Shown here in pieces: positions 6,001 through 13,674 of a stretch of DNA of 19,341 nt (positions are counted from its first letter, which is position 1; each line of letters opens with the position of its first letter). Origin of the DNA: Actinomycetota bacterium (GTDB lineage: Bacteria; Actinomycetota; Thermoleophilia; Gaiellales; Gaiellaceae); assembly GCA_019236545.1 (NCBI GenBank), contig JAFAIV010000035.1, positions 1 to 19,341 on the forward strand, read 5' to 3'. Both the position numbers and the translations under genes were made by a program. The notes under the pieces are model-generated. The model did not search any database and had not been told where the DNA came from. It was given only the letters and a program-made list of their open reading frames with translations.

Positions 6001-8550
6001 ATGGCCGTCCCCGCCACCGTTGCGCGTCCGCGTGCATTGCCGTTGCTCTGGCACGGGCCGCTCATCGAGCCGACGGGCTACGCCGACGAGGGGCGCGCCT
6101 ACCTGGTCGCGCTCGACCGCGCCGGCTACGAGGTGGCGGCCCGCGAGATCCACTGGCTCGACGAGGACCCCGGCCTGCCGGAGGCCCACATCGCCGCGAT
6201 CGATCGCGCCCGCGCGCGCGAGAGCGCCATCTCCGGCGACGTCGTCGTCGTCCACCACCTCGTCCCGTACGAGAAGCAGCCGCTCCACCCGCACGGCCCG
6301 GATGTGGCGCGGACGATGTTCGAGACCGACCGGCTGCCGCGCATGTTCCTGCCGCGGCTGCTCGACGTGGACGAGGTCTGGGTGCCGTGCTCGTTCAACG
6401 TCGAGACCTTCCGCCACGGGGGCGTCCCGCCGGCGAAGCTGCATGTCCTCCCCGAGACGGTGGACTTCGACCTCTACGACCCGGCCGCGACCACGCCGCT
6501 CGAGCTCCCCGGCCGCCGGAGCTTCGCGTTCCTCGCGAACTTCGACCTCACCGACCGGAAGGGCTGGGACATCCTGCTCGACGCGTGGGCGGACGCCTTC
6601 GGCCCCGACGACGACGTCTGCCTCGTCCTCAAGTGCCTGCGCCTCCACGACCAGGCGGACGGGCTCCGCGAGCGGGTCGAGTCGTACCTCTTCGGCCGCG
6701 CGACCGCGCCGATCCTCTTCTACGACGTGCTCATGCGCGCCGACGAGCTGCCGTCGCTCTACGCCGCCGCCGACGCGTACGTCACCGCGAGCCGCGGCGA
6801 GGGCTGGGGGCGGCCGTACATGGAGGCGATGGCGATGGGCCTCCCGACGATCGGCACCCGCTGGAGCGGCAACCTCGACTTCATGCACGACGGCAACTCC
6901 TGGCTCGTCGACGGCAAGGTCGTCCCCGTGCCGGAGAACGCCCAGAGCCACGCGGGCACGCTCTACCAGGGCCACCGCTGGTTCGAGCCCGACCGGGAGG
7001 CGCTCGCCGCGGCGATGCGCGAGGTCGCGGCCGGAGGCCCCGCCGTCGAGGCCCGCGCCGCCGGCGCGCGCGCCGAGCTCGTCGAGCGCTTCGGCCCGGA
7101 GCCGATCGCGGCCCGGATCGCGGAGCTGACCGACGGCGCCCTCGAGCGCTGGCGCTGGCGCCGCTCGCGCCCGGTCGCCTGCGTGTGGCGCGGTGACTGG
7201 GGCTCGATCCACTCGCTCGCCGTCGTCAACCAGGGCGTCGCGGACGCGCTCGAGGAGAGCGGCGCCGTCGTCGAGCGGCGCCTGCCCGACGCCGACCGCG
7301 TACAGCTCGACACCGTCGGCGTCGCCCAGCACTGGCCGCCGCGCTTCGACCCGCCCGCGGACGGGCCGTTCGTCCTCTACCAGCCGTGGGAGTTCGGAGA
7401 GATCCCTGCCGCCTGGGTCGAGCCGATCCGCGAGCGGGTCGACGAGGTCTGGACGCCGTCCGAGTACGCGCGCCAGGCGTTCGTCGCGGCGGGGCTCGCA
7501 CCGGAGCTCGTCCACGTCGTCCCGAACGCGGTCGACCTCGACCGTTTCACGCCGGAGGGTGAGGCGTATCCGCTGCCCGAGCGGGCCGGGACGGTCTTCC
7601 TCTTCGTCGGCGGCACGACCTACCGCAAGGGGATCGACGCGCTGCTGAACGCGTATGCGGCCGCGTTCACCGCGGACGACGACGTGCTCCTCGTCGTGAA
7701 GGGCTTCGGCGCGGACTCGCTCTACAAGGGGCAGACCGCCGAGGCGGCGTTCGCGCAGTTCCGCGAGACGCCCGGGACGCCGCGCCTGCTGACGCTCGAC
7801 GACTACCTCCACCACGACGAGATCCCGTCGCTCTACCGCGCCGCCGACGTCGTCGTGCAGCCGTATCGCGGCGAGGGCTTCTGCCTGCCGGCGCTGGAGG
7901 CGCTCGCTTGCGGGCGGCCGGTGGTCGTCACGGCAGGCGGCCCGACCGACGAGTTCACGAGCGACGACTGCGCCTGGCGGATCCCGTCCCACCGGATTCC
8001 CCTCGGGCCGGGCCTGCTCGGGGACCTGCGTCCCGCCGGCGACGGCTTTATGCTCGAACCGGACGTGAACGCGCTCGCCGCCGCGCTCCGCGAGGCCGCC
8101 GAGCCCGCCGCCCGCGCCGCGAAGGCCGCCGCCGCCCGAGCGCACGCCGAGCGCTGCTCCTGGCCCGCCGCTGCCGACACGGCCGCGCGCCGCCTCGAGG
8201 CGCTGGCCGGCCGGACGCCGGTGCGCACGCTCGCCCCGCAGCGCCTCGCCGAGGCGCGCCCGCTGCTGCTCGTCGGCCTCGGCGACTGGCGTGCCGCACT
8301 CGACGCCTACGCCGACGCCTTCGACGCCGACGCCGCCGTCACGCTCGTCCTTCCGGGTGCGACCGAGGCGGAGGCGCTCCACGTCCTCGCCGGACGGGAG
8401 GACGTCGCCGACGTCGCGCTCGTCCCGCCCCTCGACGACCCGACGCCGCTCGTGCTCGGGGCCGACGCCGTGATCGGCGCCGCCCACCCGCGCGCGCGTC
8501 GCACCGTTTCCACCGATCCCGCGGCGCTCCGCGCGCTGCTTGCCGCCTAG
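6001..8550 (+). CDS. Large glycosyltransferase with two tandem GT4 (GT-B) domains
   Basis: The 849-residue protein carries two GT4-type units in one chain. Unit 1 (about 1-385) has the donor-site motif SRGEGWGRPYMEAMAMGLP starting at residue 264 (Glu267, Glu275) and a preceding ADAYVTA strand. Unit 2 (about 390-735) has YRGEGFCLPALEALACGRP starting at 622 (Glu625, Glu633). Each also has a VWVPCSFN or VWTPSEYA block and a DRKGWDILLDAW or YRKGIDALLNAY block, which are repeated counterparts. Residues 740-849 form a third, partial Rossmann-like segment without a donor motif. Two intact active sites suggest that two sugars are added in sequence, as in a small chain-assembling enzyme. No signal peptide or membrane segment is visible. 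It is first in a two-gene operon behind a strong sigma-28-type promoter. Specificities are unknown; flagellin glycosylation is inferred. Confidence 0.92.
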   Translation: MAVPATVARPRALPLLWHGPLIEPTGYADEGRAYLVALDRAGYEVAAREIHWLDEDPGLPEAHIAAIDRARARESAISGDVVVVHHLVPYEKQPLHPHGPDVARTMFETDRLPRMFLPRLLDVDEVWVPCSFNVETFRHGGVPPAKLHVLPETVDFDLYDPAATTPLELPGRRSFAFLANFDLTDRKGWDILLDAWADAFGPDDDVCLVLKCLRLHDQADGLRERVESYLFGRATAPILFYDVLMRADELPSLYAAADAYVTASRGEGWGRPYMEAMAMGLPTIGTRWSGNLDFMHDGNSWLVDGKVVPVPENAQSHAGTLYQGHRWFEPDREALAAAMREVAAGGPAVEARAAGARAELVERFGPEPIAARIAELTDGALERWRWRRSRPVACVWRGDWGSIHSLAVVNQGVADALEESGAVVERRLPDADRVQLDTVGVAQHWPPRFDPPADGPFVLYQPWEFGEIPAAWVEPIRERVDEVWTPSEYARQAFVAAGLAPELVHVVPNAVDLDRFTPEGEAYPLPERAGTVFLFVGGTTYRKGIDALLNAYAAAFTADDDVLLVVKGFGADSLYKGQTAEAAFAQFRETPGTPRLLTLDDYLHHDEIPSLYRAADVVVQPYRGEGFCLPALEALACGRPVVVTAGGPTDEFTSDDCAWRIPSHRIPLGPGLLGDLRPAGDGFMLEPDVNALAAALREAAEPAARAAKAAAARAHAERCSWPAAADTAARRLEALAGRTPVRTLAPQRLAEARPLLLVGLGDWRAALDAYADAFDADAAVTLVLPGATEAEALHVLAGREDVADVALVPPLDDPTPLVLGADAVIGAAHPRARRTVSTDPAALRALLAA

Positions 8551-8561
8551 GAGAGAACGCC

Positions 8562-10982
8562 ATGCCGCTTCGCATCGCAACGCTCGAGACGACCCGCCGC
8601 GAGCCCACGAACGCGGCCGAGTGGAAGCTCCGCGTCGAGGAGATCGTCACCGCCGCAGGCCGCGCCGTGCGCGAGAACGACGTCGCGGCGCTCGGCGCCG
8701 TCTTCGCCGACGCCCGCGAGCTCTCGGACCGGCAGCGGGCCTACCAGGCGACGCGCACCGTCACGGAGCTCGTCTTCGCCACGCCGAAGGTCGTCGGCGA
8801 CGTGCGCTGGCTCGACCTGTATCTCACGGCCGGCGGCGCGATCCTGACGCTGCTCGAGGAGGAGCCGCGCGAGCCGGTGCTGCTCAACTACGCCGGCTGC
8901 GTCCTCTACGAGCTGACCGAGAACGCGGCCGCCAGGGCGGCGTTCCAGGCGGCGCTTCGCCTCGATCCGACGATCCCGCACGCGCGCGAGAACCTCGCCG
9001 CGCTGAAGGGCCGCCCCTCGCAGGCGCTCCAGGGCCGCCACGCCGCCGCCGCCAGGACGCTCGCCGCGCGCGCGTCCGCCGTCGCGCATGCCGCCCGCCC
9101 GAAGGACGGCCTGACGCTCTCGATCGTGATGATCGTGAAGGACGAGGAGGAGATGCTGCCGGGCTGCCTCGAGCCGCTCGCCGGCGCGGTCGACGAGATC
9201 GTCGTCGTCGACACGGGCTCGACCGACCGCACGCGCGAGATCGCGGAGTCGTTCGGCGCGAAGGTCGTCGACTTCCCCTGGAACGGCTCCTTCTCCGACG
9301 CCCGCAACGCGTCGCTCGAGGCCGCGACCTCGGACTGGGTGATGATGGTCGACGCGGACGAGCACCTCGTCGCCGAGGACGCGCCGAAGCTCAAGGAGCT
9401 GCTCGGCCGCACCTGGCGCGAGGCGTTCTACATCCTCGAGACGAACTACACCGGCGGCGAGGACTCCGGCGCGGCCGTCACACACGCGGCGCTGCGCATC
9501 TGGCGCAACCGCCCGCAGTACCGCTACGAGGGCCGCATCCACGAGCAGATCACGCCCGGGATGCCGACCTACCTCCCGGAGCGGTTCGAGACGACGCAGA
9601 TCCGGCTCCTCCACTACGGCTACCTCAAGGCCCGCATCGCCGAGCGCGACAAGTCGCAGCGCAACCTCGAGCTGCTCGAGCGCGAGGCGAAGGAGAGCCC
9701 GACGCCGTTCACGTGGTTCAACCTCGGCTCCGAGCACCTGATGCTCGGGAACGCGGCGAAGGCTCGCCAGCACCTCGACCGCGCCTGGGAGGAGATCCGG
9801 CTCGAGGACGGCTGGCACGAGCGCGGCTACGCGCCGCTCCTCACCCGCCGCACGATCTCGGCCCGCCGCGAGGCCGGCGACCTCGACGGCGCGCGGAAGG
9901 CGATCGCCGAGGGGCTCCTCGTCTACCCGCGCCACACCGACCTCGTCTTCGAGCTCGCGCTCGTCGAGCGCGCCGCCGGGAACACCGACGCGGCGATCGA
10001 GGCCGCCCAGCGCTGCCTCGAGCAGGGCGATGCCGATCCGCACCTCAGCGGCACCGTCGGCTCGGGCTCGTTCCTCGCGCTCTGCCTGCTCGCCGAGCTC
10101 CAGCAGGACGCCGGCGACATGGAGGCCGCGGAGGCCCACTACCGCCGCTCGCTGGAGGAGCACCCCGGCTACGTCGGCCCGGTGCTCTCGCTCGCGCTGC
10201 TGATGCTGCGGCGCGGCGTCGCTCCGGAGGAGGTCGAGGCGCTCGTGCCGGAGCGGCCGGGCGCGGCGCTCCTCGCGGCGACCGCTTTCTACGAGAGCGG
10301 ACACCCGCAGACCGCAGAGACCTGGTTCCGGCGCGTGCTCGACCGGCAGGCGTCGAATCCGGTCGCCCGCATCGGGCTCGTCGAGACGCTGCTCGCCCAG
10401 TCGCGCTTCGACGACGCGGCCGCCGAGGCCGCGCTCGAGCCGGCGGACTCGCCGGTCGCGCCGCTCGCCCGCGCGGCGGAGGCGTTCGCGCACGCCGTCC
10501 GTGGCGACGCGGACGCGATGGCCCCGGTGCTCGCCGCGGGCCAGCTCGCGCCGGCCGACCAGGCGTTCTTCTCCGCCTGGCGCGCCGCGATCGCGGGCGA
10601 GGCGCTGCCGGCGCAGCTCCCGGGAACGGCCGTCGACGCGTCGCTCCGCTGCCTCGAGGCGCTCCTCCGCGTGCAGGCGTTCGAGCAGTTCGAGAAGCTG
10701 ATCCCCGTGTTCGACCGCGTGACGATCCCGACCCGCGAGCGCCGCGAGCTCCTCGCCCGGCTCTACTTCCGGCGCGGCTACCTCGACTCGGCCGCGGACG
10801 AGTGGATCGCCGTCGCGGAGCGGGCGCCCGATGCGGCCGCGCTGATCGGCCTCGCCCAGGTCGCGCACGCGCGCGGTCTCAGCGACGACGCCAACGTCTT
10901 CGCGCACGAGGCCGCCCGTCTCGACCCGGCGAACGAGAAGGCGCGCCGCCTCGTCGCCAGCCTCGCGGCCAGGGCGGCGTGA
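8562..10982 (+). CDS. GT2 glycosyltransferase with N- and C-terminal TPR-type repeats
   Basis: The protein has 806 residues from ATG 8562, which has an AGGAGAG Shine-Dalgarno overlapping the previous stop codon 11 bases upstream. Longer in-frame extensions reach into the preceding gene and are not used. Residues ~70-160 look helical and TPR-like. A GT2 catalytic domain starts near 186: LSIVMIVKDEEEM, then VVVDTGSTDRTREIA, FSDARNASLEAA and the metal-binding MMVDADEH. From about 375 to the end there are repeated helix pairs of TPR type, for example WFNLGSEHLMLGNAAKARQHL and ALLAATAFYESGHPQTAETWF. This layout is known from protein-modifying glycosyltransferases such as the SunS type, where repeats hold the polypeptide acceptor. 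It is therefore the best candidate in the window for attaching the first sugar to protein. Acceptor identity is inferred. Confidence 0.9.
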   Translation: MPLRIATLETTRREPTNAAEWKLRVEEIVTAAGRAVRENDVAALGAVFADARELSDRQRAYQATRTVTELVFATPKVVGDVRWLDLYLTAGGAILTLLEEEPREPVLLNYAGCVLYELTENAAARAAFQAALRLDPTIPHARENLAALKGRPSQALQGRHAAAARTLAARASAVAHAARPKDGLTLSIVMIVKDEEEMLPGCLEPLAGAVDEIVVVDTGSTDRTREIAESFGAKVVDFPWNGSFSDARNASLEAATSDWVMMVDADEHLVAEDAPKLKELLGRTWREAFYILETNYTGGEDSGAAVTHAALRIWRNRPQYRYEGRIHEQITPGMPTYLPERFETTQIRLLHYGYLKARIAERDKSQRNLELLEREAKESPTPFTWFNLGSEHLMLGNAAKARQHLDRAWEEIRLEDGWHERGYAPLLTRRTISARREAGDLDGARKAIAEGLLVYPRHTDLVFELALVERAAGNTDAAIEAAQRCLEQGDADPHLSGTVGSGSFLALCLLAELQQDAGDMEAAEAHYRRSLEEHPGYVGPVLSLALLMLRRGVAPEEVEALVPERPGAALLAATAFYESGHPQTAETWFRRVLDRQASNPVARIGLVETLLAQSRFDDAAAEAALEPADSPVAPLARAAEAFAHAVRGDADAMAPVLAAGQLAPADQAFFSAWRAAIAGEALPAQLPGTAVDASLRCLEALLRVQAFEQFEKLIPVFDRVTIPTRERRELLARLYFRRGYLDSAADEWIAVAERAPDAAALIGLAQVAHARGLSDDANVFAHEAARLDPANEKARRLVASLAARAA

Positions 10983-10990
10983 GTAGTGAC

Positions 10991-11017
10991 TAAAGAGCGC
11001 CCCAGTTCGGCCGATAT
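10991..11017 (+). promoter_or_regulatory. Sigma-28-type promoter of flaG-fliD
   Basis: TAAA (10991-10994), 15 bases, then GCCGATAT (11010-11017), the closest match in the window to the FliA/WhiG consensus. It begins 8 bases after the stop codon of the GT2-TPR gene, with no terminator between them. Confidence 0.85.
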
Positions 11018-11036
11018 ACGTCGCCAGACGACGGAG

Positions 11037-11057
11037 ACCGGCCGGACGGCGGCCGGT
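11037..11057 (+). other. Stem-loop in the flaG leader
   Basis: ACCGGCC (11037-11043), a 7-base loop, GGCCGGT (11051-11057) is a perfect 7-bp stem in the predicted ~50-nt leader. It ends 15 bases before the flaG start. In DNA this rich in GC such stems can arise by chance, so a function is uncertain. Confidence 0.35.
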
Positions 11058-11072
11058 GAGAAAGCGAGAGGA

Positions 11073-11420
11073 ATGCTTGACGGCACCCCCAAGCTCGAAA
11101 CCAGCTCGGAGGTCACTGCGCTGCGCGCGGCTTCATCCGGCTCCGCAGGGAACGGGAGCGCTCGGATGAGGATCCCCGCCGACACGCACGGGCTTCCCGC
11201 GACACCTCCTCCGGAGGTGCTGCAGGCGGTCGAGCAGGTGGCTCGCGGACTCGACGAGCTCGCAAAGCAGCGGCTGTCGCTGCGCTTCTCGTTCGCCTCC
11301 GATACGTCGATGCGCATCCAGGTGCAGCAGTCGGGTGGGCGAGTCGTGAAGGAGATCCCGGTCTCCACCGCGCTCGACCTGCTCGAGAGCGACCCGGGCG
11401 CGCTCGCCGGCGAGGTCTAG
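11073..11420 (+). CDS. flaG: FlaG-family flagellar protein
   Basis: The 115-residue product ends in the FlaG core: LRFSFASDTSMRIQVQQSGGRVVKEIPVS broken across residues ~69-97, then TALDLLE. FlaG proteins are small and encoded beside fliD; they affect filament length, and their biochemical role is poorly defined. An in-frame extension reaches to 10986, but that would place the start codon before the promoter, whose -10 box lies at 11010-11017. The ATG at 11073 is the first suitable start after it. It has a purine-rich GAGAGGA directly upstream, closer than ideal, so ATG 11166 remains a possible alternative. The gene is followed by fliD with a 4-base gap and shares its sigma-28-type promoter. 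The first ~60 residues are poorly conserved and probably disordered. Confidence 0.85.
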   Translation: MLDGTPKLETSSEVTALRAASSGSAGNGSARMRIPADTHGLPATPPPEVLQAVEQVARGLDELAKQRLSLRFSFASDTSMRIQVQQSGGRVVKEIPVSTALDLLESDPGALAGEV

Positions 11421-11424
11421 CCTC

Positions 11425-12879
11425 GTGTCGACCAACTCCGGCCTCGGCATCCAGTCGACGGGGGTCACGGCCAACGGCGCGCCGCTGCAGCAGGTGACGG
11501 GGCTCGCGTCCGGCCTCGACACGAACACGATCATCAACGAGCTGATGTCGATCGAGCGCCAGCCGCTCCTTCGCCTCCAGCAGCAGACGGCGCTCGAGCA
11601 GACGCGCCAGTCCGACCTCCAGAAGATCCAGACCCAGCTCCAGACGTTCAACACGTCGCTGCAGAGCCTGCGCGACCCGACCGTCTGGGGTGACGTCCAG
11701 TCCGTTCAGTCGAGCAACTCCTCCGCGCTGACCGTCACGCGCACGAGCGGCGCGGCGGCCGGCGCGTTCACGTTCAACGTGACCCAGCTGGCGCGCGCGG
11801 CGCAGTCGACGCAGGGCACCTCGCTTGCCGCCGCCAACGCAAACGACACGCTGACGGTCAAGGTCGGCTCGAACAGCATCAACGTCGCGATCAACGCCGG
11901 CGACTCGATCGACACGATCGCGACGAAGATCCGCACGACCGTCGGAACGCCGGTCTACGCCTCGACGGTGAACGGGAAGCTCGTCCTCTCGAGCACGACG
12001 ACGGGGGCGGGCAACGACATCGTCGTCACGAGCTCCGGAACGCTCGCGGCCGATCTCGGCATGACCGAGAACATCACGCCGCAGAACGCGCTCTACACGC
12101 GCGACGGCGGCTCCCAGGTCTCGAGCCAGTCGAACACGCTCACGTCCGAGCTGCCGGGCCTGTCGATCACGCTGCTCGGCACCGGCACCACCACCGTCAC
12201 CGTCGGCTCGCCCGCGCCTGACACGAGCTCGATCTCGAACACGCTCCAGTCGTTCGTGACGGCCTACAACCAGACGGTCGACATGGTCTACCAGAAGCTC
12301 AACGAGAAGAAGGTCGTCAATCCCCAGACGGATGCCGACCGCGCCGCGGGCGACCTCAACGGCGACCCGCAGCTCATCTCGCTCCTCTCGCAGCTTCGGA
12401 CATCGGTCAGCAGCGCCTTCCAGGGGAACCCGGCGGCGATGCAGCTCCTGAGCCAGGTCGGCCTCTCGACCGGCCAGGCGATCGACAACAACGGGAACGT
12501 GAACACGGACGCCCTCGAGGGGAAGCTGACGCTCGACACGAATGCGCTGTCGACCGCGCTGAACTCGAACTTCTCGGCCGTCAAGGCGCTGTTCACGAAC
12601 CCCACGGGCACCTTCAACACCGAGGGTCTCTCGCAGCGGCTCAACGACGTCGTCTTCCCGTTCCTGCAGTCCGGCGGCGTCTTCGACTCGCGGCTCCAGG
12701 CGGAGGCGTCGACGATCAAGGATCTGCAGGACCAGCAGACGGAGCTCAACGTCCGGCTCAACGCGAAGCAGCAGGCGCTTCAGGCGCAGTTCGCGAACCT
12801 CGAGACCGCGCTCTCGCAGGAGCAGTCGCAGGGCTCGTGGCTCTCGAGCCAGATCGCCGGCCTGAGCGCGAACGGCTGA
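11425..12879 (+). CDS. fliD: Flagellar filament cap protein FliD (HAP2)
   Basis: FliD forms the oligomeric cap at the filament tip that folds exported flagellin subunits. The 484-residue length is typical. The N-terminal FliD signature VTGLASGLDTNTIINELMSIE falls at about residues 23-43, followed by a heptad region (LLRLQQQTALEQTRQSDLQK) and the low-charge, Ser/Thr/Asn-rich D2-D3 domains. The C-terminal domain has TAYNQTVDMVYQ and a final coiled coil (DLQDQQTELNVRLNAKQQAL) ending in a glutamine-rich stretch. There is no signal peptide, as expected for a protein exported by the flagellar type III system. The start is GTG at 11425 with a GAGG 9 bases upstream, 4 bases after flaG. Its surface-exposed Ser/Thr richness makes it, like flagellin, a possible substrate of the adjacent glycosyltransferases; that is inference. 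Confidence 0.96.
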   Translation: MSTNSGLGIQSTGVTANGAPLQQVTGLASGLDTNTIINELMSIERQPLLRLQQQTALEQTRQSDLQKIQTQLQTFNTSLQSLRDPTVWGDVQSVQSSNSSALTVTRTSGAAAGAFTFNVTQLARAAQSTQGTSLAAANANDTLTVKVGSNSINVAINAGDSIDTIATKIRTTVGTPVYASTVNGKLVLSSTTTGAGNDIVVTSSGTLAADLGMTENITPQNALYTRDGGSQVSSQSNTLTSELPGLSITLLGTGTTTVTVGSPAPDTSSISNTLQSFVTAYNQTVDMVYQKLNEKKVVNPQTDADRAAGDLNGDPQLISLLSQLRTSVSSAFQGNPAAMQLLSQVGLSTGQAIDNNGNVNTDALEGKLTLDTNALSTALNSNFSAVKALFTNPTGTFNTEGLSQRLNDVVFPFLQSGGVFDSRLQAEASTIKDLQDQQTELNVRLNAKQQALQAQFANLETALSQEQSQGSWLSSQIAGLSANG

Positions 12880-12904
12880 TGCAGGCTCAACTTTTCCCCT
12901 GCAT
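12879..12904 (+). other. Inverted repeat at the fliD stop, enclosing a -35 box
   Basis: ATGCAGG (12879-12885), a 12-base interval, CCTGCAT (12898-12904) is a perfect 7-bp inverted repeat starting in the last base of the fliD stop codon. The interval contains the TCAA -35 element of the fliS promoter. It could be a weak transcript end or an operator; neither can be shown from sequence. Confidence 0.35.
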
Positions 12905-12913
12905 GGCCGAGTA
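12887..12913 (+). promoter_or_regulatory. Sigma-28-type promoter of fliS
   Basis: TCAA (12887-12890), 15 bases, then GCCGAGTA (12906-12913). Together with the preceding bases the -35 region reads AGGCTCAAC, identical to that of the flgB promoter at 13671-13679. It lies 7 bases after the fliD stop, so fliS can be transcribed separately from fliD. Confidence 0.7.
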
Positions 12914-12955
12914 CCCGCATACGGTGTTCGTCCCCACCAAGATCGAGGCCCGTCC

Positions 12956-13345
12956 ATGAGCGGCTATACGGCCGCCCGGTCGGCCTACACCCAGTCGAGC
13001 GTCCTCACGGCATCGCCGGAGCAGCTCGTCGTCATGCTCTACGACGGCGCGATCCGCTTCATCCGGCAGGCCGGCGCTGGGCTCGGCGACGGTCGCCGCG
13101 ATCTCGCCCGCGAGCGGCTCCGCCGCGCGGAGGCGATCATCGACGAGCTGAACGACTCGCTCGACATGAGCCAGGGCGAGCTGCCCGAACGGCTCCGCTC
13201 GATCTACCTCTTCTGCCGGCGCCACCTGCGCGAGTCGCTCCTCGCGGACGACCCGCACGGGTTCGAGACCGTCGCCGGGCTCCTCGGCGAGCTGCGCGAG
13301 TCGTGGGCCAACCTGGCGAACGCGGCGGCAGCGGCGACGGAATGA
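12956..13345 (+). CDS. fliS: Flagellin export chaperone FliS
   Basis: FliS is the cytosolic chaperone that binds the C-terminus of flagellin and prevents premature polymerisation. The 129-residue length is standard. The family start YTAARSAYTQSSVLTASPEQL (near residues 4-24) and LVVMLYDGAIRFI (24-36) are clear. The helices containing AEAIIDELNDSLDM and the final FETVAGLLGELRESW also fit the four-helix FliS fold. ATG 12956 has GAGG 7 bases upstream. It is the first gene after its own sigma-28-type promoter and overlaps the next gene by 4 bp (ATGA), so the two chaperone-like proteins should be made together. Confidence 0.95.
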   Translation: MSGYTAARSAYTQSSVLTASPEQLVVMLYDGAIRFIRQAGAGLGDGRRDLARERLRRAEAIIDELNDSLDMSQGELPERLRSIYLFCRRHLRESLLADDPHGFETVAGLLGELRESWANLANAAAAATE

Positions 13346-13665
13346 GCCACCTGCCCGGGTACGCCCGGCTGGTGGAGCTCGCCGAGCAGCGCCTCGCGCT
13401 GCTCGAGGACGGTCGCGTCGCCGAGGCGGTCGAGGTCGGCAAGGAGCAGTTCCGCGTCATGGAGGAGCTGCCGTTCGAGCCGCCTGCCGAGGCGGAGCCG
13501 TTCCTGAACCGCCTCGTCGAGCTCTGGTCGGCCGCCGCCGACCAGCTGCAGGTCGCGGCCGGCAAGGTCGCGTACGAGATCGGCATCCTGCGCCGCAACA
13601 GGCCGGCGCTGCTGGCCTACGTGGCCGCGCCCGAGCGCGCCGGCTCCGTCGACCGGCGCGGCTGA
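13342..13665 (+). CDS. Small FliT/FlgN-like putative flagellar chaperone
   Basis: This is a 107-residue, largely helical protein starting at the ATG that overlaps the fliS stop (ATGA). An in-frame ATG at 13303 inside fliS is not favoured. The first helix (YARLVELAEQRLALLEDGRV) and a second long one (PFLNRLVELWSAAADQLQVA) resemble the alpha-helical FliT/FlgN class of export chaperones and regulators, which act on FliD or hook-associated proteins. Sequence conservation in this class is low, so the assignment rests mainly on size, helix pattern and position directly after fliS, where fliT commonly lies. The C-terminal ~20 residues are Ala/Arg/Gly-rich. No cysteine clusters, membrane segments or catalytic motifs are visible. 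Confidence 0.75.
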   Translation: MSHLPGYARLVELAEQRLALLEDGRVAEAVEVGKEQFRVMEELPFEPPAEAEPFLNRLVELWSAAADQLQVAAGKVAYEIGILRRNRPALLAYVAAPERAGSVDRRG

Positions 13666-13674
13666 AATCCAGGC

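Noticed and set aside
7908..8561. Extended start of the GT2-TPR protein inside the tandem GT gene
   Set aside because: The extension is a low-complexity Arg/Ala/Pro shadow frame. The ATG at 8562 has a strong AGGAGAG Shine-Dalgarno and the preceding GT gene clearly continues to 8550.
8540..10993. Several long overlapping frames on both strands across the glycosyltransferase and flagellar genes
   Set aside because: They are Arg/Ala/Gly-rich translations without any family motif, typical of antisense or shifted frames in very GC-rich coding DNA.
10986..11072. Upstream start for flaG
   Set aside because: It would place the start before or inside the promoter (TAAA at 10991, -10 at 11010-11017), so a transcript from that promoter could not encode it, and the extra residues have no FlaG similarity.
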